DNA of 64,000 nt from Chara braunii (taxonomy: Eukaryota; Streptophyta; Charophyceae; Charales; Characeae). The notes under the pieces were generated by a model. The model did no database searches and was not told where the DNA came from. It saw nothing but the letters and a program-made list of their open reading frames with translations. Positions 44,549 to 55,850 of this stretch are shown in pieces (position 1 is the stretch's first letter; each line of letters starts with the position of its first letter). A program made the translations under genes and the position numbers. The stretch spans positions 3,236,854 to 3,300,853 of the forward strand of contig BFEA01000006.1 in NCBI GenBank assembly GCA_003427395.1, read 5' to 3'.

Positions 44549-44632
44549 ACAGCCCTCGTTTCTTGTCCTCTTCTCCCTCTCGGCCTATATGGTTTGCCGG
44601 GCAGCTCTGTTTGACGATATATGTCAAATATA

Positions 44633-45378
44633 TGACGATGCATATATATTCCGCAAAGTGCGCTTTTTAGTTTGTAGTGATGTGACAATATATATATATA
44701 TAACCTTTGCTATGCTGTCATCTTCATTCCACACTCCTTACTTGCCCTTGATTACCTTTTGCCTTTCTTTCCTTTGTCTTGTCTCCATCTTTTCTCTGTG
44801 TTTATCCCCATCACCTTTACTTTACCACTTTCTCACATCGTACAAGTGGGCTGTTATGGCACACGAAGATGCGGGCAGCTCGCGTTCACCTTCAACAACC
44901 TGGCAAGCCTTGTACGTGAGAGGTACAGTAAGGGGGAGCTAAAAGAAGAATGATAAAAATTGCATTTCTCGGCATTCTCTGCCAATCTTGACCTGCCATG
45001 CTCTGAACATCCTCGCCGGTCCGGTCCTCATATTGTGAGCTCTGCCTTTCTCATCTTCCCTCCTGTCGACCTCCTGCCACCGTAATTGTCAACTACTCTT
45101 TTGGATCTCCCTCGAGACTCCCGTGGATGGAGCCCCATGAGCTGGTAATGCTCGTTTACACCTCCTCCATTGACTTCACTCTTTCCCTTTTCCATACAGC
45201 GCCACACTGGCTCAGTCTGCTCAAGTGTTTGTCCTCCGAGTGGTTATCTGAGTGGTTATCCTAGAAAATCTTGTTTCCCGTGTAGCATTTTACAGCCACC
45301 CTCTGTTTCTGCACACCATCCCCCTGACATGAAAAACATTACCAACTCTCTGTTGTTATTAATAGCTCTGTTTAGATC
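44633..45378. other. Flank of element E, one weak exon candidate
   Basis: A frame ending at 44,953 encodes CGQLAFTFNNLASLVRERYS with a basic/acidic end. It reads like protein, but its splice acceptor is poor and no family is recognised. The remainder shows no gene. The 4-bp GATC at 45,375-45,378 abuts element E. Confidence 0.25.
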
Positions 45379-46745
45379 TGGAACGGTCTTCACCTATGGC
45401 GGTAACAGATGCAGAACCCAGGACTCGATCCCTAGACCTTCCCCTCACCCGTGTATAGTACCGTTGACCCTGTGTGTTTGAACCCGCGACCTGATCCCTG
45501 AAAGTCGTATGCTCAACTGTTGTATATAGTGTGGTCGCAGGGGTTTGACCCGTAAACCTTAGTTTTAGTTGTCGTAGGGTCAGCGCAGGTCGTAGCTGCT
45601 GTAGTTTCGAAAGGTAACGAGAGGCAGTCCCAGCACAGTCAGCAAAGGGCAGTCCAAGTCCTTCTTAGTCCAGTCAGCAGTACCCAGTCCCAGGGTGCAC
45701 TTTGTCTAGTCAGCAAGTACCATGTGGGACTGTGTACGTCCCGGGCCCAGGGTCTAAGGGCAGACCAACGACGATAGGCAGCGTTAAGTCGTTCATTCAT
45801 TCTGCCTGTGAGCCGTGCGGAAGCACTGTCGGAGTGTCTTGTGCTACGGAGGTCTGCAGGTGCCCGAGGAAGAAGAGGGCTAAGAGGTGGAAGACGCGGC
45901 CGTAGCCGCAAGCTAGCATAGGAGGTAGACGGCAGCCATAGCTGCCACATAGGTTAGGGAAGGGAGTGTGTGTGTGCAGAGTGTGGGAGTGTGTGGGACA
46001 TTCAGGGTGATCCTAGTGCCTGTGTGTGGGACATTTGGGGTGATCCTAGTGTGTGTGTGTGTCAGCAAAGGGCAGTCCAAGTCCTTCCTAGTCCAGTCAG
46101 CAGTACCCAGTCCCAGGGTGCACTATGTCTAGTCAGCAAGTACCATGTGGGACTGTGTACGTCCCGGGCCAAGGGTCTAAGGGCAGACCAACGACGATAG
46201 GCAGCGTTAAGTCGTTCATTCATTCTGCCTGTGAGCCGTGCGGAAGCACTGTCGGAGCGTCTTGTGCTACGGAGGTCTGCAGGTGCCCGAGGAAGAAGAG
46301 GGCTAAGAGGAGGAAGACGCTGCTGCAGCCGCAAGCTAGCATAGGAGGGAGACGGCAGCCATAGCTGCCACATAGGATAGGGAAGGGAGTGTGTGTGTGC
46401 AGAGTGTGGGAGTGTGTGGGACATTCAGGGTGATCCTAGTGCGTGTGTGTGTGGGACATTCGGGATGATCCTAGTGTGTGTGTGTGTGTGTGTGTATGTG
46501 TGTGCAAATAAGTTGCTTGCATGTGTTTCTAATCATGACACCAAGGCTGCGGCGCAGTGGATACAGTTGATTGGGTGGGAATCATTGTCTGGCGCTATGC
46601 GCCATAGCCAATCAAGACAAGTTTGAATATGAGCTGTGTTCCTGGCCATGCTTCATCTTTGAGCTTTGTGTGGGCACCGAGCGCCAAGTTTGTTCGTCAT
46701 CTGTTTGCATGCACGCTGAAGCAAGTTGAGAAGAGTCTGAATGCA
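45379..46745 (+). repeat. 5' LTR of element E with internal 423-bp duplication
   Basis: It aligns with the 3' LTR at 61,818-62,753, except that the segment from AGCAAAGGGCAGTCCAAGTC (45,641) is present twice (again at 46,064). GT-rich microsatellites lie at the duplication joints. Confidence 0.87.
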
Positions 46746-46746
46746 T

Positions 46747-46758
46747 TGGTATTGGAGC
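46747..46758 (+). other. Primer-binding site of element E
   Basis: TGGTATTGGAGC lies 1 nt after the LTR end. It is a variant of the Met-tRNA-type site seen in elements B and C. Confidence 0.72.
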
Positions 46759-47274
46759 TGGTACCCGCTGTCCTGCGCGTCATCGCCGTCGTCGTCATCA
46801 TGGAAGAGCGTCGTCGCCGTCATCATCATCGATGACCATCGCCGTTCACGTGGAGAGGAGGGGTGCCTTGCGCCCAGATCTCGCGCCACGCGAGCTGCCA
46901 TTTTCTGTGCGCGCTGCGCCATTCGCGCACGCCCGTCGCCTTTGCGCGTATCATTGTTTCGCCGCGCGTCACTGCCCCTCTGCCTGATGCGCACAGCTGT
47001 TCGACATGTGCCCGTTGCCCACAGCAAGCCCGTGCGCCGTGCACACCCGTTGTTTTGCGCGCACCCGCTGCCTGTTGCGCGCGCAGCTACTCTCTATGCG
47101 TCCCCGCTCCACACTGCTTATCGTGCGCGCCGCGCAGCATTTGTCTGCGCACCCGATAACTTTGAAGATTGTCGTGCGTCGAAGAAGAGTACCACCGCAT
47201 CGGGGAAGAAGATTGACACCATCGTTGAAGAAGACCATCGCGTGATTGAAGACCGTGACGAAGAAGAAGACGAC

Positions 47275-47351
<77 letters not shown>

Positions 47352-48699
47352 GAGGAGGAGGGGGGGGGGGGAGAGGGGAGAAGATTGGATGCGTGAAGGA
47401 AGAAGATGAAGTGGCGGCCATAGCCATCGAGCTTGGAGTCAAAGAGGAAGGAGATTGAAGTGAAGATATAATCTAGGAAATAAAGTATAAAAAATGGGAA
47501 TTCAGCTACTAATTACATATGTAAGTAAAGTAAAAGTGACAAAGGATGAGGAGAGAGAAAGAAAGGAGGAGGAAGGAGAGACTAAGGAGGAAAATAAACG
47601 GAATAATCTAGGAAATGAAGTATACAAAATGGGAATTCAGCTACTAATTACATATGTAAGTAAAGAAAAAGTGACAAAGGAGGAGGAGAGAGAAAGAAAG
47701 GAGGAGGAAGGAGAGACTAAGGAGGAAAGAGAAGTCATAGCCAAGGTGGACGAGGAAGAGAAAAGGGGAGAGAGGAAGGTTGACGAGAGTGAAGGTCGGC
47801 GGCCATAGCCAGGAGGTCGAAGAGATGATCAAGACAGAGTTGACTGGTGCCGAGCGAGGTTGACCAAGGTATTGACCGGCATTGACCGACGTTGATCGAT
47901 GTTGAACGACGTTGACCGATGTTGATCGACGCTAACCGGCATTGATCGACGCTGACCAGCGTTGACTCAGAGTGTTGACAAAAAACGTTGACCACAAACG
48001 TTGGCCAAGCTGGAGCGCGGTATAATCTCTCCAAGCCTTGGCCTATTCCCTTACTCTGTGATTATACACACAACCTTGGTACTTGCTGAGCGTTTGTCTC
48101 TCGTCTTTCAACATCGAGTCACTTTTGTCCATGTGATAGGACTTCGTGTATGTGGTCAATAGAGTTGTGGTGACCAAACCTATACGGGACAGACCTGCAG
48201 ACAACCAAGGCCCCCAAGGACCGGTACAGACCGGCCTGCAGACAAGGCCCCCAACGACCGACCTGCAGACAAGGCCCCCAAGGACCGGTACAGACCGGCA
48301 GGTTGCTCAGTGTGGCGTGGTAGGCCTGAACTCGAGTTGTAGGCTGCGCATCTAGCTGTCTAAGTCTTGAGAGGACTTTGCTGATCGTATCGTCCTGTTT
48401 GCGACGTTAAATAATTCTTGAGGAGTTCGGGGGATCTCCTTAAATGCCTCTTGATCAGCATAAGAGTCTTGTAGTGAGAGTTTTAGTAGTACTAGTAGTT
48501 TAGATTGAGTTAGTGTGTAGCTAAGTCTAAGTGGTGAGGAGTGGAACCGTCATTGAGTTGTGCACCTACCATCATGGATGACTATCCGATGTATTCCTTG
48601 CTCGTGGGGTTCTCCTTGTGGGAAACCCTCTGTCAGTTCTTCTTTCCCCTAGGATTCTGGCATAACTGTTGCATGTTAAGTCATCACCAATAGTGGTAC
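46759..48699 (+). other. Leader of element E
   Basis: Non-coding leader with (GA)n at 47,279-47,349. It also has a tandem repeat of about 140 bp at 47,470-47,700 (GGGAATTCAGCTACTAATTA twice), a TTGACCGACGTTGATCGA-like minisatellite at 47,850-47,990 and a CCTGCAGACAAGGCCCCCAA-type repeat at 48,190-48,300. The conserved block at 48,391-48,424 is shared with element B. ORFs through the GA repeat are artefacts. Confidence 0.6.
48391..48424 (+). promoter_or_regulatory. Conserved Ty3 leader block, second copy
   Basis: Matches 12,402-12,435 with three transitions and includes GCGACGTTAAATAATTC. It lies a few hundred bases upstream of gag, as in element B. Confidence 0.5.
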
Positions 48700-50620
48700 T
48701 GAGACCTCCCCTTACACGAGAGAGCAGGAAGAGGAAACCGCCAGGATCCTTGCAGAACAGAGGGCGAGGAGAGAGAAGAAAGAGTTGGAGAAGAAGGCAA
48801 AGAAGGTGGCCTACTGGCAGAGAAGGCCAAGAAAGAGAAAGAGTTGGAGGAAGAATTGAAACGGCTGCAGAAAGAGGAGGAAGCAGCAGCAGCCGTAAAA
48901 GAAGAGGAAGAAGAAGATGTGGGAGGTAGAGATCCCCCTGGAGATAGTAACAGGGAGAATTGCAGAAAGAGGGGAGTCTAGTGGTGGCCAGACCAAAGAG
49001 GCAGAAGTGGAGAAGTTGGTGACTGAATGGGTGGCCAACCTAGCCCTGGGGGAGGAAGAGAAAGCAATAGTGTTCGTCCCTTGGGCGGAAAGGGAGGCGT
49101 TGGAACAAGAGTTGGAAAGAGAGGAGGATCCCCTATGCCGACAGGCCAAGGAAGATGAAAACAATTTGGAGTGGAAGTCGTGCCTCGCGACGGAAAGAAT
49201 GAGGCGATTCGAGGCGACAAAGAGGATGGAGAGAGAGTTGAGGGTTACTGAAGAGCGGCTGGGGAAGCTGGGAGAACAGGCTGACCTTAATAGAAAATTA
49301 GAGTCCATCTCCTAGAATATGACTGCCATGCTGAAAGCCCAACAAGAGCAGTTGCGTCACCTTAGGGGTCACGATATTGCTTCGCAGTCCATGCGCATAG
49401 GCTTTAAGGATTTTGTGTAGGACATGATGCTTCGCATCTCAAGCGAAATGCGCATCGCAATGGAAGGCACATAACAGTCTTGTATGGGTGCCACAGAAGG
49501 CGCCAAGATAGCAACCCCCAAGGAAGAGGAGACATGGCCACACCATGAGCGCGTGAAGGTTAGATTCCCTGAACCCTACCGTGGAAAGAAGAGAGAGGAC
49601 TTTGATAACTGGGAAGCCAATATCAGGTTTTATTTGCACTTACAGACTATCGCGCCAAAAAACCACGTTCTTGTGGCCTTCCAAGCCCCGAAAGACGAAG
49701 CGGCCAGTTTTGCTAGGTCGCTTGCACGCGCTGCCAAATGTGACAATGACATGACATATTCCTCCATTACTACTTAGAGTGAATTTTGCGCACTCTCCGC
49801 GAACGCTTTGCAGATGTCACTAGGGGTATGAGGGCGTCTGACAAACTCCAAACAATCCATACCGTGCAGTGGAGGAGTGCACGTGCACTCAAAGCCACCA
49901 TGGATGAGTTAGTCGTTGTTCGTGGACATGGGGTGACTGAGAACCAACTTGTCCAACTCTTCTACCGCGCCATGGCTGAGCAATTGCACAGACACTTCTT
50001 CACGAGGAAGCAACAACTTGACATGACATATGACACGCTAAGTCGCGAGGTTGTTGCATTTCAGGCCCCGTCCGAATCAATAACCACTTTATGGCACAAG
50101 GACCTTGCCAAGGACCATCTCAAGCCAAGTTAAGGCCAAGGATAGTCTCATCCTTACTATGGAAGAGGGTGGTCTGGAAGAGGTCCCTTATAGCGATATA
50201 GAGTGGGGCTTTGATGATAGTGACAGTGGTAGTGGGGAGGGGAGTACCTATGTTGGTGTCAAGGCGGAGGGAGGTCGCAAGGAAGAGAAAGGGGGCCAAG
50301 GTGGCCAGGCCTCGAGTGGTCGAGGACAGGGCGGCCAGGGGGCTGGCGACAGAGGGAACCGCCAAGTGGGAGGCAGGGGTCAAGGTCCCCTGTCAAATTA
50401 TCCTCGTTCTGATTGATCATCTCCCAGAGGGGGTGGTTGGCACCTTGGTCGGCTTGAGGGTCGGCCCTGGGAATTTTGAGAAGAAGGATTGGCAGGACGG
50501 ATAAGACCAATTTCAATGCGTGTTCTGCGGTGACCTCGAGCACATCATCAATTTTTGCCCGAGGTACAGGGGTGCCCGAAGAGCTGCTGCTGAGTCAGCA
50601 AAAGGCAACCGCCGCTAGGG
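48700..50620 (+). pseudogene. gag of element E
   Basis: An N-terminal charged coiled coil (48,720-49,315, Glu/Lys/Arg-rich, e.g. REALEQELEREEDPLCRQAK) is interrupted by stops. The capsid-like gag domain follows (PEPYRGKKREDFDNWEANIR, then after a stop and frameshift near 49,777 LRTLRERFADVTRGM and ENQLVQLFYRAM). A Gly/Gln/Arg-rich linker leads to a CX2CX4HX4C zinc knuckle (CVFCGDLEHIINFC, about 50,517-50,558) in a different frame. Confidence 0.83.
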
Positions 50621-50878
50621 GTGGCAACTGCCCTTACCTCTAGACTACGTGGAGATGAGTGCGCGCGCCAGATAGAAATTCCCACTCCACGAACGTCTAT
50701 GGCAGAGGTTGTTGTCTCTCTAGGTGCTTCCCTCACATGCCTGGCAGAAAAACTGAAGGAGAGAATACCAGCCCGGGCCAAGATGCAGAACGAAGGTAAG
50801 GGACAACTATTGATAGCAGATGTAGAGGTCTTTAGAGCTAGATTAGGGGCCCTTATAGACAGTGGGGCCACATTGTCG
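50621..50878 (+). pseudogene. 5' part of the element E protease, cut by insertion
   Basis: The frame ends in FRARLGALIDSGATLS, the retropepsin active-site loop DSGAT. The next residues expected in this family (YISRKALKKLKLG) occur only at 58,541, so the protease is interrupted exactly after the active site. Confidence 0.85.
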
Positions 50879-52544
50879 TGCCCCCATCGCTTCCAGGGCT
50901 AGGTTTTGTGTCCCTTCCCGAGACGAGTGCAATAGGTTAGTGGACTAGCAGGCTATCACGCAGGATTTTTGGTAGGTATAAAAATCATATAACATACGAG
51001 TGCTTTCATAAACAGCCTCTGTCACTCTCCGTCATATAGTTGAGTAGTCAGGGTTATCCCTCCTGCTAGCGGCGACACACCTTAGAGTGAGGCGTCCGGG
51101 TTTATCGCCTGCACCTGACCCCGTATAAAGGTCAGACTGAAGGTCACTGGAGTCCATATTATCCAAGAGTCCTTCAAGTGGCCTTGAATGTAACCTGTGT
51201 AATAAGAAGAAATAACATAATGTTTCATGCATCATAGAACAAATGACACTGAAAGAACAAGAAGACGAGAAACCAAACTCTGCAAGAGCTTGACCAGAAA
51301 CATGAGACTGAAGAGTAGTGCACATTGAATGCAGAAGCAGCTATTGGGGGGCTGCAATCACTAATACGTCATAATAATAATGTCAATAAATGCATCGTAG
51401 TGACCAGAAGAAATGAGCCTCGATCGATGATAATAAGTGGTACCCCCTCATGAGTAAGCTCTACTGTCTGGGACTCTGCCCTTGGCACGCACTGCTCCGA
51501 CTCCTGCTCCACATCGATAACCTGGGTTGCAATGGACTCTGGCACCCAGTAGCTGATATCAAGAGACGCTGCAAGATCAATCTTGCTGATGTATGTCATG
51601 CATCTAGCCATCTCCTCGTCCGCTATACTCAGAAGGTATAGTTCCTCAACAAGGGTGATATTGCCTATAGCACCAATCAGTATCTCAATCAGTTCCTTGC
51701 CGTAGATGTAAAAGTATGAAACCTCTAAGAAACGATCTCCATAAAGCGGCTTCTGAAAACCCTGCTCGCTTGACATATAGAAATCAGTCTCCTTCGAGCA
51801 AGTACCGTGCAAGGAAATATGCAATCCGTCGCAATGTCGCTCTCCGTTGTCGCCACTTACCGGTCTCCAACGCTTAAGCTATCAACTCGCACGACCATGG
51901 GATCAGTCTCTGTGGGTGTCCCAATCGAAGTAATCGCCAAGATCGACGTCGCTCACGCTACAAGGGTCAAGGTCAGACTCGTCAGTCTCCGATCTTTGCG
52001 TACAAGAGATCCCTGATCTGGCTATCTCGCTCCTGATCCGCTCATCCTTCTGCCTTTTCCCTTTGTTGCGTGCCTCACTGAGAGGTTCGGGATTTCACCC
52101 ATCAAAGTCGAAGAGTACACCATTGGGTGCTGAAGGTATGTGAGGGAACACCACATGCAGCCAGATATCCCTCCAATAGCTCTCCCTGCAAAGTATGTAG
52201 TCGGCGATCCTGTCATAAGTGGCGCCCTCCTTCCTTCTCTGCCCCCTTTACCGAGTAGGTAACCACCAACTTGTGTCTCGAGGTAGGGGACTCGTTGGCC
52301 CTGATGACGAAGGTCTGATGTCCGACATGTCAATAACAAAACTTCTCAACAACTTTGCCCCACTTCAGACGGTCTCATGTCGACGGGCCAGCTTGGACAA
52401 TGGCTGCACTCCTGAGAGTATAGACGCTCCCTCCAACACAATACAAAATGCGTGGTCCTTCCCACTGGTTCCAAGAATAAAACAAGTAGGAGCTCGCCGG
52501 CTGCATCAAATCAGCAACTCACAATTCGGACTCAATTGAACAGT

Positions 52545-52800
52545 AGTGATAGCAATGCCTGGGCCCGCTTGAATGGGCGCGGCTGAAAAGGCAACAACAA
52601 AACGATGTTTGGGCCCGTCTGAGTGGGCCTGGCTGACCAGCAACAACTCGATACCTGGGCCCTCTTGAGTGGGCCTGACGGAAAAACAGCAGCAGCAATA
52701 CAACGTTTGGGCTCGCCTGAGTGAGCCGATGCCATATCTGGGCCCGCCTGAATGGGCCTGGCAACAATACAGTGTCTGAACCCTCCTGAGGGGCCTGGTT
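52545..52800 (+). repeat. Minisatellite of GGGCCCGCCTGAATGGGCCTG-like units
   Basis: About five units of some 50-60 bp, each holding a short inverted GGGCCC..TGAGTGGGCC motif. Confidence 0.7.
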
Positions 52801-52989
52801 GACTAGCGGCAATGCAAAATATGGGCCCGCCAGTGCGGAGCATCATCTCAACGAGAAAACAGAGGCTGCACGTCACTGGGATAGCATGGGAAAAGCTGTA
52901 GCAATAGCTGGACTACATGCGATTGTCTGGGCAGGGACTGATTCACAAATACTGACTGCACAGGGACTAGACTATAAATGCTGTCCGCG

Positions 52990-53730
52990 CAGGGAATAAA
53001 ACCACCAATATCCAGAACCGCAGGGACCAAACCGCAATTACTGTCTGCACAGGGAAAACCCGCCCGCCGCGGGGAGTAACCCGCAGAAGCCAGCGCAACA
53101 AGGACTGCAATTACCGTCTGCATGGGAAAATACTTCCCATGCCGGGGTTAAACCGCAAGTATCTGAATTACCATCCGTCCAGGAAAAATACCGTCCACGC
53201 GGGGATCAAACTGTAAATATCTGAATTACCGTCCAGGCAGGGAAAATACCGTCTGCGCAGGGATCAAACTGCAAATATGTGAAGTACCATCCGCGCAGGG
53301 AAAATACTGTTTGCGCGGGAATCAAACCGCAAACATCTGAAGCACCGTCTGCGCAGGGAAAAATACCATATGTGCGGGAATCCAACTGTAAATATCTAAT
53401 GCACCAGCAGCTCTCAATTATTCAAAAACTCAACACTTGGCCTTCACTTACGGCCGAGGCGCTGTTGCCCGCAGCGTGTGCGTGATCAGCCGAGCAGGAG
53501 CTGATCCCACGATAAACTAAATAGAATAAGATTTGCTGCGCAGGGAAAAATACCATCCGTGCGGGAATCCAACTGTAAATATCTAATGCAGCAGCAGCTC
53601 TCAATTATTCAAAAACTCAACGCTTGGCCTTCACTTACGGCCGAGGCGCTGTTGCCCGCAGCGTGTGCGTGATCAGCCGAGCAGGAGCTGATCCCACGAT
53701 AAAATAAATAGAATAAGATTTGCTGTGCCC
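52990..53730 (+). repeat. Minisatellite of CAGGGAAAATACCGTC units plus a 180-bp tandem duplication
   Basis: Units of about 55-60 bp with GCGCAGGGAAAATACCGTC and ATCAAACTGCAAATATCTG repeat from 53,000 to 53,400. A unit of about 180 bp containing CTCAATTATTCAAAAACTCA then occurs twice (53,411 and 53,598). Confidence 0.75.
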
Positions 53731-53857
53731 GGCAGCTAAGTGCTTCACTCAGCCTTCACTTAGGGCTGAGGCACTGCGGCCCGCTGCGTGTGTGGCACTG
53801 CTGCCCGCTGCGTGTGTGACCAGGCAAGCAAGAACTGATCACACTGATCATATATAT

Positions 53858-54369
53858 CTGCCTACGGTTTACCGGGCAGTTCATATCTCGTCACAAACAG
53901 AACTGCCCGGTAAACCGTAGGCAGAGAGAGAGAAGAGGATGACAAACGAGGGGCTGTGACAAACTGTTTCGTCGGAGTTTCACCGACTCATCAGGAGGCT
54001 GAACCCTCAACAGTCTGCAGAATCCCCTCACTGATTACACTGTAAATGATAATCTACCTCAACCAAAATCAAAGTAGACTATCACTCACCCACACCAGAT
54101 GGAAAACTCTACAGACTGTCGGTTCACACCCCATCACAAGCCAGCAAAACATCCACGAAACAAAGAAAGGTCTGTCACAGCCAAAAAATACACTCCAGAC
54201 ACGCCGCTGGCACTAGAGGCACAGCATGGCCGCCTAGTAACTGCCCCGACCACTGCCGCTCGACCTGACCCGGAAAAAACCGTAGCAGGAAGCTAGTGAA
54301 GTCGTAGTATATATCGTCACAAACAGAACTGCCCGGTAAACCGTAGGCAGAGAGAGAGAAGAGGACAAC
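53858..54369 (-). mobile_element. Second retrozyme-like repeat, minus strand
   Basis: On the minus strand, a fragment of the repeat end (54,369-54,307) is followed by a centre of about 170 bp. Then comes a repeat of about 255 bp (54,139-53,885) containing hammerhead 3. The centre shares TGCCAGCGGCGTGTCT with the copy at 44,2xx. The repeat has an internal deletion relative to 43,859-44,202. A perfect 25-bp inverted repeat at 53,858-53,924 joins two repeat ends head to head. Confidence 0.72.
53957..54018 (-). ncRNA. Type III hammerhead ribozyme 3, intact core
   Basis: Read on the minus strand, the domain is identical to ribozyme 1 over the whole catalytic fold and its near flanks (at least 70 nt, from CTGCAGACTG to GTCACAGCCC). 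CTGATGA, stem II, GAAA and both stem III strands are all unchanged. Predicted cleavage lies between 54,009 and 54,008. Confidence 0.9.
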
Positions 54370-55399
54370 TGTGCCAGGCAGCTGAGTGCTCCACTCAACC
54401 TTCACTTTGGGCCAGGGCACTGCTGCCCAGCATAATCAAAATAGGCACGCTGCACGACACTATTGTTGTAACCTGAGATGGGGGGACTCAACTCACTGAA
54501 TCAACAACTACAAAAGTATCGAGGCAGCGGGGACTGAATAGCTAAGCATTGTCTGCTTAAGGGCCAATCTGTGCAGGGACTGAACCGCAACGTACCATTC
54601 AGCTAGGACAGAGCCTGATTTATCTCATGAGTGGAAACTTTTTTTTTTCCCCCCCGAACCTCTTGGTTCTGGTTCCTACCATTCTGGGGAGCAACAGTCC
54701 GGTCCCTATTCCCCCGGCAAGTCAATGGAAAGTACAAAGTTCATGAGTGGCAACTGGACTGTTTATTAACACGACACGTGCAAATTCGTCCAAGCTTATA
54801 CTTCTGCAGGAGGTGTGAGCAACCTTGTTCGCGTGATTGAGTTGCAAGCAAGTTTGCTGCTTTGAGCGGGCCATCCAAAGTCAGCACACGGATGTGCAGG
54901 TCCCAATTAGGATGGACGAGCTGGCACTCAGATCCTGACCAACGGAGTATGGGGCAGGCAGCCCATAAGCAATGAATGATTCAGCTTGCACTCTCGAAAC
55001 TGCAGGCTCTCCGAACTCAGAGGCAAGCCAAAATTCATCTTTGAACTGACAAAGTGGCTGGTACACAGTCCGTGAGGCAGACCAACATGCAGCACTGGAT
55101 CACCCATGAACTGACACTAAAATGAGCGGTTTGATCCAACACTGGAGCACGACAGGCATCCACGAGCTGCAGTGGAACTTGGGGTGCAAGTGACTCTAAT
55201 CCAGTGAACGCCCTCAAGCTAGCAAACACACCGGCAGACAACAGTGATCACGCGGAAAGGAAGCAACTCCGGTCCAGAGAGCACACTGGCAAGCAGCATT
55301 CCAACCCAAGACGGTATGCAACCTGGCACCAAACGTACAGCTTCGCACTATCAAGCCGACTGGGTTAGTAGCCCTGTATTATCGGTCCCAGTGGGGGCA

Positions 55400-55850
55400 G
55401 TCCCACTTTACCAATCCATGCGGGCGCACACCCTCGCGTCACCAATTCAAGTGGGAGCGCACTCCCACATTACTAATCCAAGTGGGAGCGCAGCCCCGAG
55501 TTACTGATCGAACTCAGAGTGCAGTCCCACATCACCAACCCAAGTGGGAGCGCAGTCCCGTGTTACTGATCCAAGTGGGAGCACATTCCGGTATTACTAA
55601 TCCAAGTGGGAGCACAGTCCCGTATTACTTTATCCAAGTGGGAGCGCAGTCCCGAGCTACCGATCCAAGTCAGAGTGCAGTCCCACATTACCAATCCAAG
55701 TGGGAGTGCAGTCCTGTATTACTAATCCAAGTGGGAGCGCAGTCCCGCATTACTAATCCAAGTGGGAGCGCAGTCCCGAGGTACCGATCCAAGTCAGAGT
55801 GCAGTCCCACATTACCAATCCAAGTGGGAGCGCAGTCCCGATCTAACCAA
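55400..55850 (+). repeat. Minisatellite, about 33-bp units
   Basis: Units with CCAAGTGGGAGCGCAGTCCC and a TATTACTAAT-like spacer repeat some 13-15 times. ORFs through it are repeat peptides. Confidence 0.85.

Larger units (their letters stand above)
43859..44632 (+). mobile_element. Retrozyme-like hammerhead repeat, two direct repeats
   Basis: Direct repeats 43,859-44,202 and 44,292-44,632 (about 340 bp, start spacing 433 bp) each contain a type III hammerhead domain and end in a conserved CCGGGCAGCTCTGTTTGAC. An 89-bp centre separates them. Retrozymes of flowering plants are small non-autonomous retroelements with about 350-bp LTRs, each bearing a type III hammerhead. This copy fits in repeat size and ribozyme type but has an unusually short centre, and I see no clear primer-binding site. 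A tandem dimer is the alternative reading. Confidence 0.75.

Noticed and set aside
45400-45560. GGACTCGATCCC / GTTTGAACCCGCG phrases in the element E LTR as a tRNA gene or pol III B box on the minus strand
   Set aside because: They resemble complements of a T-arm, but no cloverleaf can be drawn and no A box fits.
46741-47458. Long ORFs on both strands through the GA repeat, with Arg-Glu and Ser-Leu runs
   Set aside because: Translated microsatellite and element E leader; no domain.
51369-51824. 151-codon minus-strand ORF in the nested insertion
   Set aside because: Reads somewhat like protein, but I recognise no family and see no splice or start context; left as unassigned within the insertion.
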